Shown here piece after piece: positions 42,168 through 52,800 of a DNA stretch of 64,000 nucleotides. The notes below the pieces were generated by a model. It was given only the letters and a program-made list of their open reading frames with translations, did no database searches and was not told the DNA's origin. Both the position numbers and the translations under genes were made by a program. This stretch comes from CAZOJJ01 sp964580105. Lineage in GTDB: Bacteria > Bacteroidota > Rhodothermia > Rhodothermales > Rubricoccaceae. Location of the stretch: positions 1 through 64,000 of the forward strand of contig CAZOJJ010000001.1 of assembly GCA_964580105.1 (NCBI GenBank), read 5' to 3'. The first letter of the stretch is position 1, and each line of letters starts with the position of its first letter.

Positions 42168-43817
42168 GTGCTCACGCGCCGCACCGCCCTGCTCCTCGCC
42201 GTCCCGGTGGCCGCCGTGCTGCTGGGGTACGTCGTCTGGCCGAGTCTCGGCACGTTCGCCCTCGGGCTCGACGGCGAGAACCTGGCGCGGCTGTTCGGGC
42301 GCGGGCGTGCGGCGGGCGTACGGGCGCTGCTGAACTCCGTCGGCATCTCGGCCGGCACCGTCGTCCTCGGTGGGGCGGTGGGGACGGCGCTGGCGTGGGC
42401 GTTCTTCCGGTACGACGTCCCGCTCCGTAAGACCCTCCAGGTCGTGGCCGCGCTGCCGCTGGCGCTGCCGCCGCTCGTCGGGGTGCTGGCGTTTCTGTTC
42501 CTCTACGGCGAGAGCGGCATCCTCCCGCGCGGGCTCCAGGCGCTCTTCGGGCTGGAGACGGTGCCGTTCGCGTTCGAGGGGCGCGGCGCGGTCCTGCTCG
42601 TCCACGTCTACAGCTTCTACGTCTACTTCTACCTCTTTGCCGCCGCCGCGCTGGCCGACCTCGACCGCAGCCTTCTGGATGCCTCGGCCGACCTCGGCGC
42701 CTCCGGCTGGACGACCTTCCGCCGCGTGGTCCTCCCGCTGCTGCGCCCGGCGCTCGTCGGGGCGGCGCTCCTCGTGTTCATGCTCTCGATGGCGAGCTTC
42801 ACCGCGCCGCTGCTGTTCGCCGGCGACGAGCCGTTCCTCACGACGCAGATCTACCAGTTCAAGACGAACGGCTTCCTCGACCGCGCCGCGACGGTCTCGG
42901 CCGTGCTGACGGCGATCTGCCTGCTCTTCCTCGCCGGCATGGAGGCCCGGCCCCGGAAGGCGCCGGGTACCGCCTCGAAGGGCGCGGGCCGGCTGGGCAC
43001 GCCCGTGCGGAGCGGCTGGGCTCGGATGCTGGCGGGCCTGCTGGCCGTCGGCTTCCTCCTCGTGATCCTGCTGCCCGTCGCCACCGTGGTCCTCCTCTCG
43101 TTCACCGAGGCGGGCCGATGGACGACCCAGGTGCTCCCCGAGCACTACACGCTCGCCAACTACGCCGCCCTCTTCGGGCAGCCGGACGTGTTCGCGCCCA
43201 TCGGCCATTCGCTCTGGATGGCCGCGCTGGCGACGGGGGCCAACCTCGTCTTCGGCGTGGCGGCGGCCCTGGTGATCGTGAAGGGGCGGATTCCGGGGCG
43301 CGGCCTGCTCCGCGCGCTGGCGCTGCTGCCCTTCGCCATCCCCGGCACCGTCATCGCCCTCAACCTGATCGTGGCCTTCGACGAGCCGACGGCGCTGGCG
43401 GGCGGGGCCGTGCTGCTGGGGACGGTCTGGCTGCTGCCGCTGGCGTACTTCGTCCGCCACATCCCGCTCGTCGTGCGCGCCGCCCAGGCCGCCCTCGAAG
43501 GCTACGACGACCGCCTCAGCGAGGCGTCGGCCGACCTCGGCGCCTCCGCCTTCGCCACGTTCCGGCGCGTGGTGCTGCCCGTGATCGCGCCGGGCGTGCT
43601 GGCCGGGACGCTTCTCACGTTCGTGACGGCCCTCGGCGAGTTCGTCTCCTCCATCCTGCTCTACGTCCACGCCAACCGCCCGATCTCGGTGGGCATCTTC
43701 TCGCAGCTCCGGCTGGACATCGGCGTGGCGGCGGCCTACAGCGTGCTGCTGATGGCGCTCGTGCTGCTGTCGGTGGCCGTGACGGGGCGGCTCGGCGCGC
43801 GAACGGCCGCGGCGTAA
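42168..43817 (+). CDS. Fused two-domain ABC transporter permease (iron/thiamine type)
   Basis: 549 aa from the GTG at 42168 (ATG 42105 would add 21 residues of unlikely sequence). There are twelve predicted helices in two binding-protein-dependent permease domains. Each carries the cytoplasmic coupling loop that meets the ATPase: DASADLGASGWTTFRRVVLP in the first half and EASADLGASAFATFRRVVLP in the second. The fused form is typical of FbpB-like ferric or ThiP-like permeases. No substrate-binding protein or ATPase gene is adjacent, so its partners must be elsewhere. The spacer contains GACGTACTCACC/GACGTGCTCACG, a near-duplicate word. Confidence 0.9.
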   Translation: MLTRRTALLLAVPVAAVLLGYVVWPSLGTFALGLDGENLARLFGRGRAAGVRALLNSVGISAGTVVLGGAVGTALAWAFFRYDVPLRKTLQVVAALPLALPPLVGVLAFLFLYGESGILPRGLQALFGLETVPFAFEGRGAVLLVHVYSFYVYFYLFAAAALADLDRSLLDASADLGASGWTTFRRVVLPLLRPALVGAALLVFMLSMASFTAPLLFAGDEPFLTTQIYQFKTNGFLDRAATVSAVLTAICLLFLAGMEARPRKAPGTASKGAGRLGTPVRSGWARMLAGLLAVGFLLVILLPVATVVLLSFTEAGRWTTQVLPEHYTLANYAALFGQPDVFAPIGHSLWMAALATGANLVFGVAAALVIVKGRIPGRGLLRALALLPFAIPGTVIALNLIVAFDEPTALAGGAVLLGTVWLLPLAYFVRHIPLVVRAAQAALEGYDDRLSEASADLGASAFATFRRVVLPVIAPGVLAGTLLTFVTALGEFVSSILLYVHANRPISVGIFSQLRLDIGVAAAYSVLLMALVLLSVAVTGRLGARTAAA

Positions 43818-43874
43818 ATGCGACGGCCGCGTTATGGAACGACGACGCCCCGCCGATCCGTACCAGTGAGCGCG

Positions 43875-43882
43875 TAGTTTCC
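43875..43882 (+). promoter_or_regulatory. Candidate -7 box TAGTTTCC
   Basis: TAGTTTCC lies 21 bases before the saccharopine dehydrogenase-like ATG and fits TAnnTTT. Confidence 0.4.
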
Positions 43883-43903
43883 GAGCGTACGTCCCCCACC
43901 CCC

Positions 43904-45079
43904 ATGAAGATCACCGTCCTGGGCGCCGGCGCGATGGGTTCGGCCGTCGCCTACGACCTGTGCCAGCGCCCCGAGGTCACGCGCGTGCAGGTCGTCGAGG
44001 CCCGGCCGGCCGTGCTCCGCGCCTTCCGCGCCGAGTTCGACCACCCGCGCCTGCGCACCCACGCCGCCGACGTCCGCGACGTCCCCGCCCTGCAGACCCT
44101 CGTGGCCGGGAGCGCCTGCCTCGTCTCATGCGTCGCCCCGGACCACAACCCGCCGCTGGCCGACCTCGCCCTCCGCCTGGGCGCCCACTTCGTCGACCTC
44201 GGCGGACCGGAGCCCCTCCTCGCCGAGTTGGAGGCGCTCGCGCCGCGCGCCGAGGCGCAGGGCCGCTGGGTGGTGCCGAGTTGCGGCCTCGCCCCCGGCC
44301 TCGTCAACGTCCTCACGCTCCGCGCCGTGGACCGCTTCGACCGCCCCCGCGCGGCCTGCATCCGCGTGGGCGACGTGCCGACGGAGCCGAAGGCGCCCTT
44401 CAACTACCGCCTCGCGCACTCGGCCGAGAAGCTGCTCGACGACTACACCGAGCCGGTGGTCGTCCTCCGCAACGGCCGCATCGAGGTCGTCGAGCCGCTG
44501 ACGGGGCTGGAGGACGTGGAGGTGGGCGACGAGTTCGGCACGCTCGAAGCGTTCTACGCCGCCGGCGGCCTGCCGGCGCTCACCCGCGCGCTCGCCGACC
44601 GCCTCGACCGCCTCGACGTCAAGACGCTCCGCTACCCCGGCCACGCCTCGCAGATGCGGTTCCTCCTCGACCTCGGCCTCGCCGCCCGCGAGGTGCTCGA
44701 CGTCCGCACCCACCTCACCTACCGCGACGTGCTCGTCCGGCGCCTCCGCCAGCGCCTCGGCGGCGCGTACAAAGACGCCGTGCTCGTCCGCGTCGAGGTC
44801 GTGGGCGAGGTCGTGGGCGAGGTGGCGGGGGAGGAGCGGACGCTGACCTACCAGCTCGTGGACCGCTTCGACGAGGCGACGGGGCTCTCGGCGATGCGCC
44901 GCTGCACGGCCTTCCCGGCCGCCGCCGTGGCCGTGCTCCTGGCGACGGGCCGGATCGGCGGCGGCGGCGTGGCGCCCCCCGAACAGATCGTCCCGCCCGA
45001 GCCGTTCTTCGACGCGCTGGCCGAGCGAGGCATCGCCGTCGCCGAGCGCTGGACGGAGCCGGAAGCCGTCGAGGCGTAA
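43904..45079 (+). CDS. Saccharopine dehydrogenase-like oxidoreductase
   Basis: 391 aa. The N-terminal Rossmann motif is MKITVLGAGAMGSAVAYDLC, with VVEARPAVLRAF after strand 2. CLVSCVAPDHNPPLADLALR and CGLAPGLVNVLTLRAVDRFD follow the saccharopine dehydrogenase NAD(P)-binding family. The family interconverts saccharopine with lysine or allysine plus glutamate, but many members have other roles. A short in-frame repeat (VVGEVVGEVAGE near residue 303) is polymorphism-prone. Lysine 6-aminotransferase is 37 kb away, so pathway linkage is only a suggestion. Confidence 0.85.
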   Translation: MKITVLGAGAMGSAVAYDLCQRPEVTRVQVVEARPAVLRAFRAEFDHPRLRTHAADVRDVPALQTLVAGSACLVSCVAPDHNPPLADLALRLGAHFVDLGGPEPLLAELEALAPRAEAQGRWVVPSCGLAPGLVNVLTLRAVDRFDRPRAACIRVGDVPTEPKAPFNYRLAHSAEKLLDDYTEPVVVLRNGRIEVVEPLTGLEDVEVGDEFGTLEAFYAAGGLPALTRALADRLDRLDVKTLRYPGHASQMRFLLDLGLAAREVLDVRTHLTYRDVLVRRLRQRLGGAYKDAVLVRVEVVGEVVGEVAGEERTLTYQLVDRFDEATGLSAMRRCTAFPAAAVAVLLATGRIGGGGVAPPEQIVPPEPFFDALAERGIAVAERWTEPEAVEA

Positions 45080-45183
45080 CCGAACCGCCGGCCTCGGCGC
45101 CCTCGTGGAACCGGCTCGCGCTCCCGCATTCGACCTGCGGCAGAAACCGCGGGGCTCCTCCCTCGCCCCCCCCGGCGGACGCC

Positions 45184-45855
45184 TCAGCCCGAGCCGTAGG
45201 CGCGGAGCACGGTCCCGTTGTGGACGGCCCCGCCCGTGCCGCAGAGGTAGACACAGAGCGCGGCCACGTCTTCGGCCGCCACCCCCTTCGCGCCCTCCCC
45301 TTCGCCGCCGAACAGGATCGTAGACGGTGCGACGGCCGCCGCCGTAACCCGCCCCCCGTACTCCGCCGCGATGGCCTCGACGAGGCGAACGACGCCCGCC
45401 TTCGACGCCGAGTAGGCCGCCTGCTCGGCCGCGCCGCGCTCGGTGCCCTGCCGCGAGGCGATGCCGACGATCCGTCCGCCGCGCTCCTGCATCCGCCGCG
45501 CGGCCTCGCGGAAACAGAGGAACGCACTCGTGAGGTTCACATCCATCACGCGCCGCCAGTCGGCCAGCGAGGTCTCGGCGAACGGCGCCCCCTCCCACAT
45601 CCCGACGGTGTGGACGAGCGCGCCGAGCGGGCCGACCTCGGCCTCGACGCGGTCGAGCGCTCCGGCCACCGCCGCCTCGTCGGTCAGGTCGGCCGCGAAC
45701 GTAGCGACGCCGCCCGGCAGGCCGTCCACCGGCTGCACGTCGAGGCCGGCCACGACGGCGCCGACGTCGAGGAGGGCCGGGACGAGCACGCGGCCCAGGC
45801 GCCCGCCGGCGCCGGTGACGACGACGAGGGTTCCGGAGAGATCGGAGGCAGGCAT
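45184..45855 (-). CDS. Short-chain dehydrogenase/reductase
   Basis: 223 aa. The cofactor loop is VTGAGGRLGRVLVPALLD (14-31), the NNAG-position motif is LVHTVGMWEG, and the catalytic YxxxK is in AAYSASKAGVVRLVEAIAAE. The overall length is short, and TGTxxGIG is replaced by TGAGGRLG, as in dihydropteridine reductase-like SDRs. The substrate is unknown. ATG 45855 was chosen because the promoter box TACCTTCG lies 28 bases upstream. Confidence 0.88.
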   Translation of the reverse strand: MPASDLSGTLVVVTGAGGRLGRVLVPALLDVGAVVAGLDVQPVDGLPGGVATFAADLTDEAAVAGALDRVEAEVGPLGALVHTVGMWEGAPFAETSLADWRRVMDVNLTSAFLCFREAARRMQERGGRIVGIASRQGTERGAAEQAAYSASKAGVVRLVEAIAAEYGGRVTAAAVAPSTILFGGEGEGAKGVAAEDVAALCVYLCGTGGAVHNGTVLRAYGSG

Positions 45856-45882
45856 GGCGGACGCGGTTCGTGGTACGTGCCC

Positions 45883-45890
45883 CGAAGGTA
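45883..45890 (-). promoter_or_regulatory. Candidate -7 box TACCTTCG of the SDR gene
   Basis: Minus-strand GCTACCTTCGGGG has the TAnnTT core 28 bases before the SDR ATG; it lies inside the longer ORF that was rejected. Confidence 0.4.
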
Positions 45891-45938
45891 GCCGGGATTT
45901 ACGCGCCATGCCCGGCCGTCATTCCGCATGCCCGGCCG

Positions 45939-46484
45939 TCATTCCGCGCTCGACGTGTGGTCGTGGACGATCCGCCACCCCTCGTCGAACTTGCGAAAGA
46001 CGAGGCTGAAGCGGCCGTGCGGCGCGTCGCCCTCGCGCTCCAGCCGCCAGACCCCGTGGGCGAGGGCGACCTCCGGGGCGAGCGCGCGCACCTCGACCTC
46101 CTCGAAGGCGAGCGTGCCCATCGCCGCCCGGTTGGGATAGCTCCGCATGTAGGCGTAGAGGTTCTCCTGCCACCCGCGCCGGACGACGTCGCCGGAGATG
46201 AACACGAGCGAGTCGTGCCGCGCGTACCCGACCATGAAGCCCCGGATGTCACCCGCGTTCCACGCCTCCTGCTGGAATTCGAGCACCGCCCGCACCTCCG
46301 CCTCGATGGCCTCCGCGCCCGGCACCGGCTCGACGAACACGGGCGGATACGAACCGGGCGGGTGGTCGTGCTGCGAGGGGGAAGGCGTCTGGGCGAAAGC
46401 GGCGGGGGCCGTGCCGCAGGCAGCGAGCACGAAGAGTCCCATCCCCAACGAGCGGGCCGGGCGGGCGAGCGAGACGAGGCGCAT
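45939..46484 (-). CDS. Secreted NTF2-like (SnoaL/DUF4440-type) protein
   Basis: 181 aa with a signal peptide (LVSLARPARSLGMGLFVLAA, cleavage near AFAQ). The fold is visible in VLEFQQEAWNAGDIRGFMVG, LVFISGDVVRRGWQENLYAY and FSLVFRKFDEGWRIVHDHTS, which is the calcium/calmodulin-dependent kinase II association or DUF4440-like pattern. The role is unknown. After its stop, 45903-45940 carries CATGCCCGGCCGTCATTCCG twice. Confidence 0.82.
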   Translation of the reverse strand: MRLVSLARPARSLGMGLFVLAACGTAPAAFAQTPSPSQHDHPPGSYPPVFVEPVPGAEAIEAEVRAVLEFQQEAWNAGDIRGFMVGYARHDSLVFISGDVVRRGWQENLYAYMRSYPNRAAMGTLAFEEVEVRALAPEVALAHGVWRLEREGDAPHGRFSLVFRKFDEGWRIVHDHTSSAE

Positions 46485-46511
46485 GGCAGGGGCGTCTGGT
46501 GGAAGCAGGAA

Positions 46512-46520
46512 CGAAGACTA
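46512..46520 (-). promoter_or_regulatory. Candidate promoter box TAGTCTTCG
   Basis: Minus-strand TAGTCTTCG is 28 bases before the ATG of the NTF2-like gene. Confidence 0.35.
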
Positions 46521-46877
46521 CAGCCGGAAGCTGCCGGACGCCAAGTGGCCCGCACCGCGCCGGTACGTAGGGGCCGCCCCTACACGGCGGGAGCACCCGG
46601 GAGGGCCGTGCTTCTGCCCTCCCGGCGCGCCGGACTGCCCTTGCGAGCCCTCCGAGGCAGGCGTAGTTTCAGCCCCCCGGCTCGGATCCCCGGCGCGCAT
46701 AGCGGGCGCGCCCCCTCCGGCTTCGCTCCCGTCGCCCACGCTGCACCCTATCGACGCCGTTTCGCTACGCCACGACCGCCCTGCCGTCTCGCCGGTCCCC
46801 GGCCCCCCCGTCGCTGACGCGGTGCTCGCGAGCGGCCCGTCGGTCTTCGTACCCGTAGCCGAGCGCCCCCGTACTCC
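46521..46877. other. Intergenic region upstream of sprA with a 10-bp hairpin
   Basis: A perfect 10-bp inverted repeat, CCGGGAGGGC/GCCCTCCCGG (46597-46606 against 46616-46625), lies between the divergent NTF2-like and sprA genes. Nothing else with coding character was seen. The GC-rich ORFs here lack a start context and family motifs. Confidence 0.5.
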
Positions 46878-49800
46878 GTGCGCGTGCCCCCGCCGCCCCC
46901 GCGTCGCCCCGATTCCCCCCGCCTCCCGGCTTTCCTGGCTGCGCTGGTGGTGGTCGTCGTCGGCCTCCTCGCCGGGCACGCTCGGACCGCCTCCGCCGAC
47001 GAGAACGGCCGGCGCTGGGCGCCGCCCCGGACGGCCCGCGCCGACACGGACACCACCCGCCTCGGCCAACCCCTCGCGGACCCGGCACCCGACGGCGCCC
47101 TGGATTCGCTCCTCCGCGCTTCGGGCCGGACCGACTCCCTCGGCGTGGATTCCACCCTCGCCAGGGCCGACTCCCTCGGGGGCCTCGCCGAGGCCGACAC
47201 GCTGGAGCGGGCGCGGCGCTACTTCCCGACCCCGCGCCGCGAGTCCTTCCTCGCCCCGCTGACCGACCGCGCCGCGCAGCCCTACCAATTCGAACTCGGC
47301 TCGTACTGGCGCCGGGAGGTCGAGCTGGACTCGGCCGCGCTGCGCTACCGCATTACCGAGGAGGTGGGCGGCCAGGACGTCCGCTACCCGACCGAGGTGG
47401 ACCTCCCCACCTACCGCGACGCCCGCCTCCGGGCCTCCGCCGCCGAGACCTTCCGCGAACTCGCCGCCCGGCGCGGGCGCAGCAACCGGCGCGGCGGCTT
47501 CGGCATCACCATCGACATCCCCGGCGGGCGCGAGACCCCCTTCGCCACCATCTTCGGCAAGAACGAGGTGGACCTCCGCGTCAACGGCCAGGCCAACATC
47601 GACCTCGGCCTCGACTACCAGGCCAACGAACTGCTCCAGGCCACCTCCGGCCGGGGCGGCACGATCAACCCGGACTTCGGCCAGGAGCTCTCCCTCGGCA
47701 TCACCGGCACCATCGGCGACAAGCTCCGCGTCAACGTCAACTACGACACGCAGAACCAGTTCGACTTCGAGAACCAGGTCTCGCTCGTCTACGAGGGCTA
47801 CGACGACGACATCATCCAGCGCATCGAGGCGGGCAACGTCTTCCTCCAGACGCCGAGCGAGCTCATCCGCGGCGGGCAGCGCCTCTTCGGCCTCCGCACC
47901 GACCTCCAGTTCGGCGGCCTCGGCGTGACGGCCGTCGCCAGCCAGCAGGACGCGCAGTCCGACGAGCTCTCCATCGAGGGGGGGAGCCAGACCACCCGCT
48001 TCGCCCTCGCCCCGTACGACTACGAGGACAACACCCACTTCTACCTCGCCTACCTCTTCCGCAACTGGTGGGACGAGGGGCACGCGACGGCCACGCAGGT
48101 GACCCCGCCACCCGGCTTCGACACCATCATCAGCATCGACGTCTGGCTCCACGACAACGCGACGATCTACGGGGGGCAGTCCGGCAGCGGCAACGAGGAG
48201 ATCGTCTATGCGACGGCTCTCGTCGACCTCGCCGAGCCCGGCCCCGGCAACGCCATCCCCGGCGTGCCCGCGCGCGGCGTCCTCGCCGGCGCCGACGCCT
48301 ACCTCGCCGCCTTCGCCGACGACCCCGGCGACACGCCGCTCCCCCACCCCGACCTCGACCAGTACACCGACGACGACCTCCTTCTCTTTCGCGACTCGCT
48401 CGCCCAGGTCGACTTCGAGGGCACCTTCAACCTCCGCGAGTCGGACTACGAGACCACCCGCTTCCGCAAGCTCCAGGAGGGCATCGACTACACCTTCGAC
48501 CGCTCCCTCGGCTACCTCTCCCTCAAGCGCGCGCTGACGGAGAACGAGATGGTCGCCGTCGCCTACCAGTACCTCAACGACAACGGCGAGGTCGTCACCG
48601 TCGGCGACTACGGGCAGGGCTCCACCTCCGGCTCCACCAACGGCGACCGCATCATCCTCAAGCTGCTCCGCGGCAACAACCCCACGCCGAACGACGCCTC
48701 CTGGGGCCTCACCCTCCGCAACATCTACCGCGTCGGCGGCCGCTCCCTCACCCCGGACGCCTTCGAGCTCAACGTGCTCTACGAGCCGAACGGGCAGACC
48801 GCCCAGCCCTCGCTCCCCGGCCTCTCCATCGGCAACGGCCAGCGCCTCCTCGAAACCCTCGGCCTCGACCGCCTCAACCGCGACAGCCAGCCCCAGCCGG
48901 ACGACGTGTTCGACTTCAAGCAGGGCATCACCGTCGACCCGGCCGCCGGCCGCATCATCTTCCCCAACCGCGAGCCCTTCGGCGCCTACCTCCGCAGCGT
49001 CCTCGAAGGCGAGGCCGGCATCCCGGTCAACTTCCAGTCCATCGCCCGCGAGGTCGCCATCCGCAACTACACCTTCGACACGCTCTACAGCCTCAAGCCG
49101 AGCGTGGCGCAGCAGCGGATCCCGAACATCGACAACTACATCATCGCGGGAGAATACCGCTCCAGCATCCAGTCCATCTACGAACTCGGCTTCGCCGTCG
49201 TCGAGGGCTCCGTCGTCGTGAGCTCGGGCTCCATCCAGCTCAACGAGGGCACCGACTACCGCGTCAACTACACGAGCGGGACCGTCGAGATCATCAACCC
49301 CACCTACCTCACCTCCACGCAGAACATCAAGGTGGAGTTCGAGCGGCAGCAGTTCACCGCCATCGGGAGCAAGACGCTCCTCGGCCTCCGGGCGGACTAC
49401 ACCCTCGGCGAGGACCTCGCTTTCGGCGCCACCTGGATGCGGCTCTCCGAGAAGCCGCTCATCGACAAGTACCGCATCGGGGAGGAGCCCCTCCAGAACA
49501 CCATCTTCGGCTTCGACGGGCGCTACCTCGCCGAGCCGCGCTGGCTCACGCGCGCCGTCGACGCCCTCCCGCTCATCCAGACCCGCGCCCCCAGCCGCAT
49601 CGACCTCAAGGGCGAGTTCGCCCAGCTCCTCCCGGACCATCCCCAGACCTTCGCCTTCGAGCAGGAACGCGACCTCCTCCGCGGCATCAATCGCGACTTC
49701 AAGGAGGACGAGCTCCGGGGGCTCTCCTTCATCGACGACTTCGAGGGCGTCGAGAACACGTACCCGCTGATGAGCCCGGGCGAATGGCGCCTCGCCGCCG

Positions 49801-52800
49801 CCCCGGCCGGCGCCGGGCCCGAGGGCACCATCCCCTGGACGGCCGACCTCCCCGTCACGGACCCCCGCCTCGCCTCCAACTGGCGCGGCCGCTTCGCGTG
49901 GTACTCCATCCTCCCCGGTACCTACAACGGCAACCTCTGTCAGGAGGTGGACTGCACCAACCCCGCCACGGCCCAGGTCGAGACGCAGGCCATCTTCCCC
50001 GACCGCGAGATCCGCACGAACGAATCCCGCACGCTCACCACGCTCGACCTCTATTTCGACCCCCGCTACCGCGGCCCCTACAACTACAACGCCGCACTCC
50101 AGACCGACTTCGCGGCCAACCCGCGCGATGCCTGGGGCGGCATCGTGCAGCGGCTTCCGGAGGGGTACACCGACTTCGGCGGACGGAATAACATCGAGTT
50201 CGTCGAGTTCATCTTCTCCCCGCTGGGCGGGCCGGACGGACGCGAGCCGCTCAGCCCCGACGCCGTGCTCTACCTCGACCTCGGCTCCGTCAGCGAGGAC
50301 GTCATCCCCAACCGCCAGCTCAACCTCGAGGACGGGCTCACCGAGACCAGCAACGTGGGCCCCTGGGGGCGCCTCCCCGAGGGCCAGGCCAACACCACCG
50401 TCGACTTCTCGGACGAGACGGGCCGAACGGAAGACCTCGGCCTCGACGGCCTCCCCTCCCGGAGGGACAACCCGGCCGGGGCGCCCTACGCCACCAGCGA
50501 GCGGGACCTCTTCGCCCCCTTCGTCGAGGCCCTCGCCAGCGGCACGCGCGAGCGGTTCCTGGCCGAGGAGGACCCCTCCGGCGACGACTACCACCACTTT
50601 GAGGAGACGGCCTACTTCAACGACGGCAACCGCTTCGAGGGCGGGCGGGCCACGCTCCAGGAGCGGTTCTCCCGGTTCTTCCCCGGCCATGAGTTCAACA
50701 CGTTCGAGAGCCAGCGCGACATCGTCCAGTCGGGCGAGGCGGGGAACTCCCGCTTCCCGGACAGCGAGGACCTCAACGGCAACTTCGCCCCGGACCTCGC
50801 CGAGTCCCACTTTCGCTACGCCATCCCGCTCGATGAGAGCGCGCTCCGCGCGAGCCCGTTCTTCCAGAACGAGATCGTCGCACCGAATGGACAGCGGTGG
50901 TACCTCATGCGCATCCCCGTGCGCAGCCAGGAGCGCCAGGCCATCGGCAACCCGGACTTCTCGCTCATCGAGACCATGCGGCTCTGGACGACCGGCCACA
51001 CCGGCCCGGCCACGCTCCGCTTCGTGACGCTGGAGCTCGTCGGCAGCCAGTGGCTCAAGTCCGACCGCGTCGGCATCGAGGAGGGCGAGGAGGGCACGCC
51101 GACCCCGCGCGACCGCGCGCGGCTGTTCATCGAGTCGGTGAACAACGAGGAGAACGCGAGCCAGTACGAGATCCCGCGCGGCGCGCTCGTCAGCCGCACG
51201 CCGGACATCTCGGGCAACCTCATCCGCAACCGCGAGCAGGCGCTCGTCTTCCGCGTCGAGGACCTCCCCGAGGGCGCCAGCCGCGCCATCTACAAGCCGT
51301 TCTCGACCAACCGCCTCGACCTGACGAAGTACTCCAACGTCCGCATGTTCGTCCACGGCGAAGGGTTCGAGCGGCGGGATTCCGTGCGCGTCTTCGTCCG
51401 CCTCGGCGCCAACGAGACCGAGGACTACTACGAGTACGAGCAGCCGATCTACCCCTACGAGATCCCCGAGCTGCCGGACGGGCAGAGCCCGGATCCCGAC
51501 AGCCTCTGGCAGACGAACGTGCCCATCGGCGGCGGCCAGACGCTCGACCTCAACTCGGTCAACATCGTACTCAGCGCGCTCAACCAGCTCAAGGTGGAGC
51601 GCGACGAAAACCGCGCCATCCCGCTCGACGAGCGCTACTCCAACGGCCGAACCCCCGAGGGCGCCCCGCCGGGCACCCGGCTCTACATCCGGGGCAACCC
51701 CTCCATCCAGAGCGTGAGCACCATCGTGCTCGGCATCCGCAACGGCGTGGGCGGCTCGACGGCACCGCTGGAGAACGCCGAGGTGTGGTTCAACGAGCTC
51801 CGCGTCTCGGGCTACGACGAGGCCGCCGGCTGGAGCGCCTACGGCCGCGCCAACATCCAGCTCTCCGACGTGGCCTCCGTCAACGCCCGGTTCAGCCGCC
51901 AGACCGACGGCTTCGGCGAGCTCGGCAGCGGCCTCGGCGACCGCGCCTTCAACGACGAGCAGAGCTACAGCGTCCTCGCCTCGTTCAACGCGCACAAGGT
52001 GCTGCCCGAGCGGTTCGGGTGGAACGTGCCCATCACGCTCTCCATCCAGCAGAACCAGAGCACGCCGCGCTTCTCGCCCCGGCGCGGCGACATCCGCGTC
52101 GACGAGCTCATCGCGCAGGTGGAGGAGGACCCGGCGATTCCTGCGGAGGAGAAAGCCCAGCGCATCGAGCAGATCCGCGCCGAGAGCGAGACGGCCTCGT
52201 TCTCCCGCTCGCTCCGCATCCCGATTTCGAAGAGCGGCAGCCGCTCGCCCTTCCTTCGCTACACCCTCGACGGCATCACCCTCGTCTACACGAACGCGGC
52301 CTCTTCGCAGCGCACCCCGTCGATCCTGTTCAACGACACGGAGCGGTGGTCCGGCTCGTTCACCTACCGCCTCACCGTCCCCCGCGCGCGGACGATCCGG
52401 CCCTTCTGGTTCATCGACGAGGTGCCCCTCCTCGGCGTCCTCGGCGACCTCCGCCTCAACTACCTCCCGCAGTCGCTCACCTTCTCGGCCGACGCCGACC
52501 GGAGCGTCCGCGAGGACCAGGAGCGCCCGCGTGCCAGCGTGCTCAACGACTCCACGCTGGCGGGCATCCCGCAGGGCTTCCTCTACCCCGTCCGCCAGGA
52601 CCACGTTTTCGGCCACGGCCGCGCCTTCGACCTCACCTACAACCCGTTCACGTTCCTCGCCTTCTCGTACCGCTCGGACATCGACCAGAGCCTCTCCAGC
52701 GCCGGCGTGGACGAGATGTTCAGCCTCTACGTGCGCGACTCCACCGGCCTCGCCCGCCAGTACGACCTCAGCCGTGAGGAGGCCTTCGCTCCGGGCGGCC

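Noticed and set aside
46518..52616. A 2032-codon open frame antisense to sprA
   Set aside because: It is valine/glutamate/glycine-rich, typical of the complement of GC-rich coding sequence. It has no family motif, and sprA is certain on the other strand.
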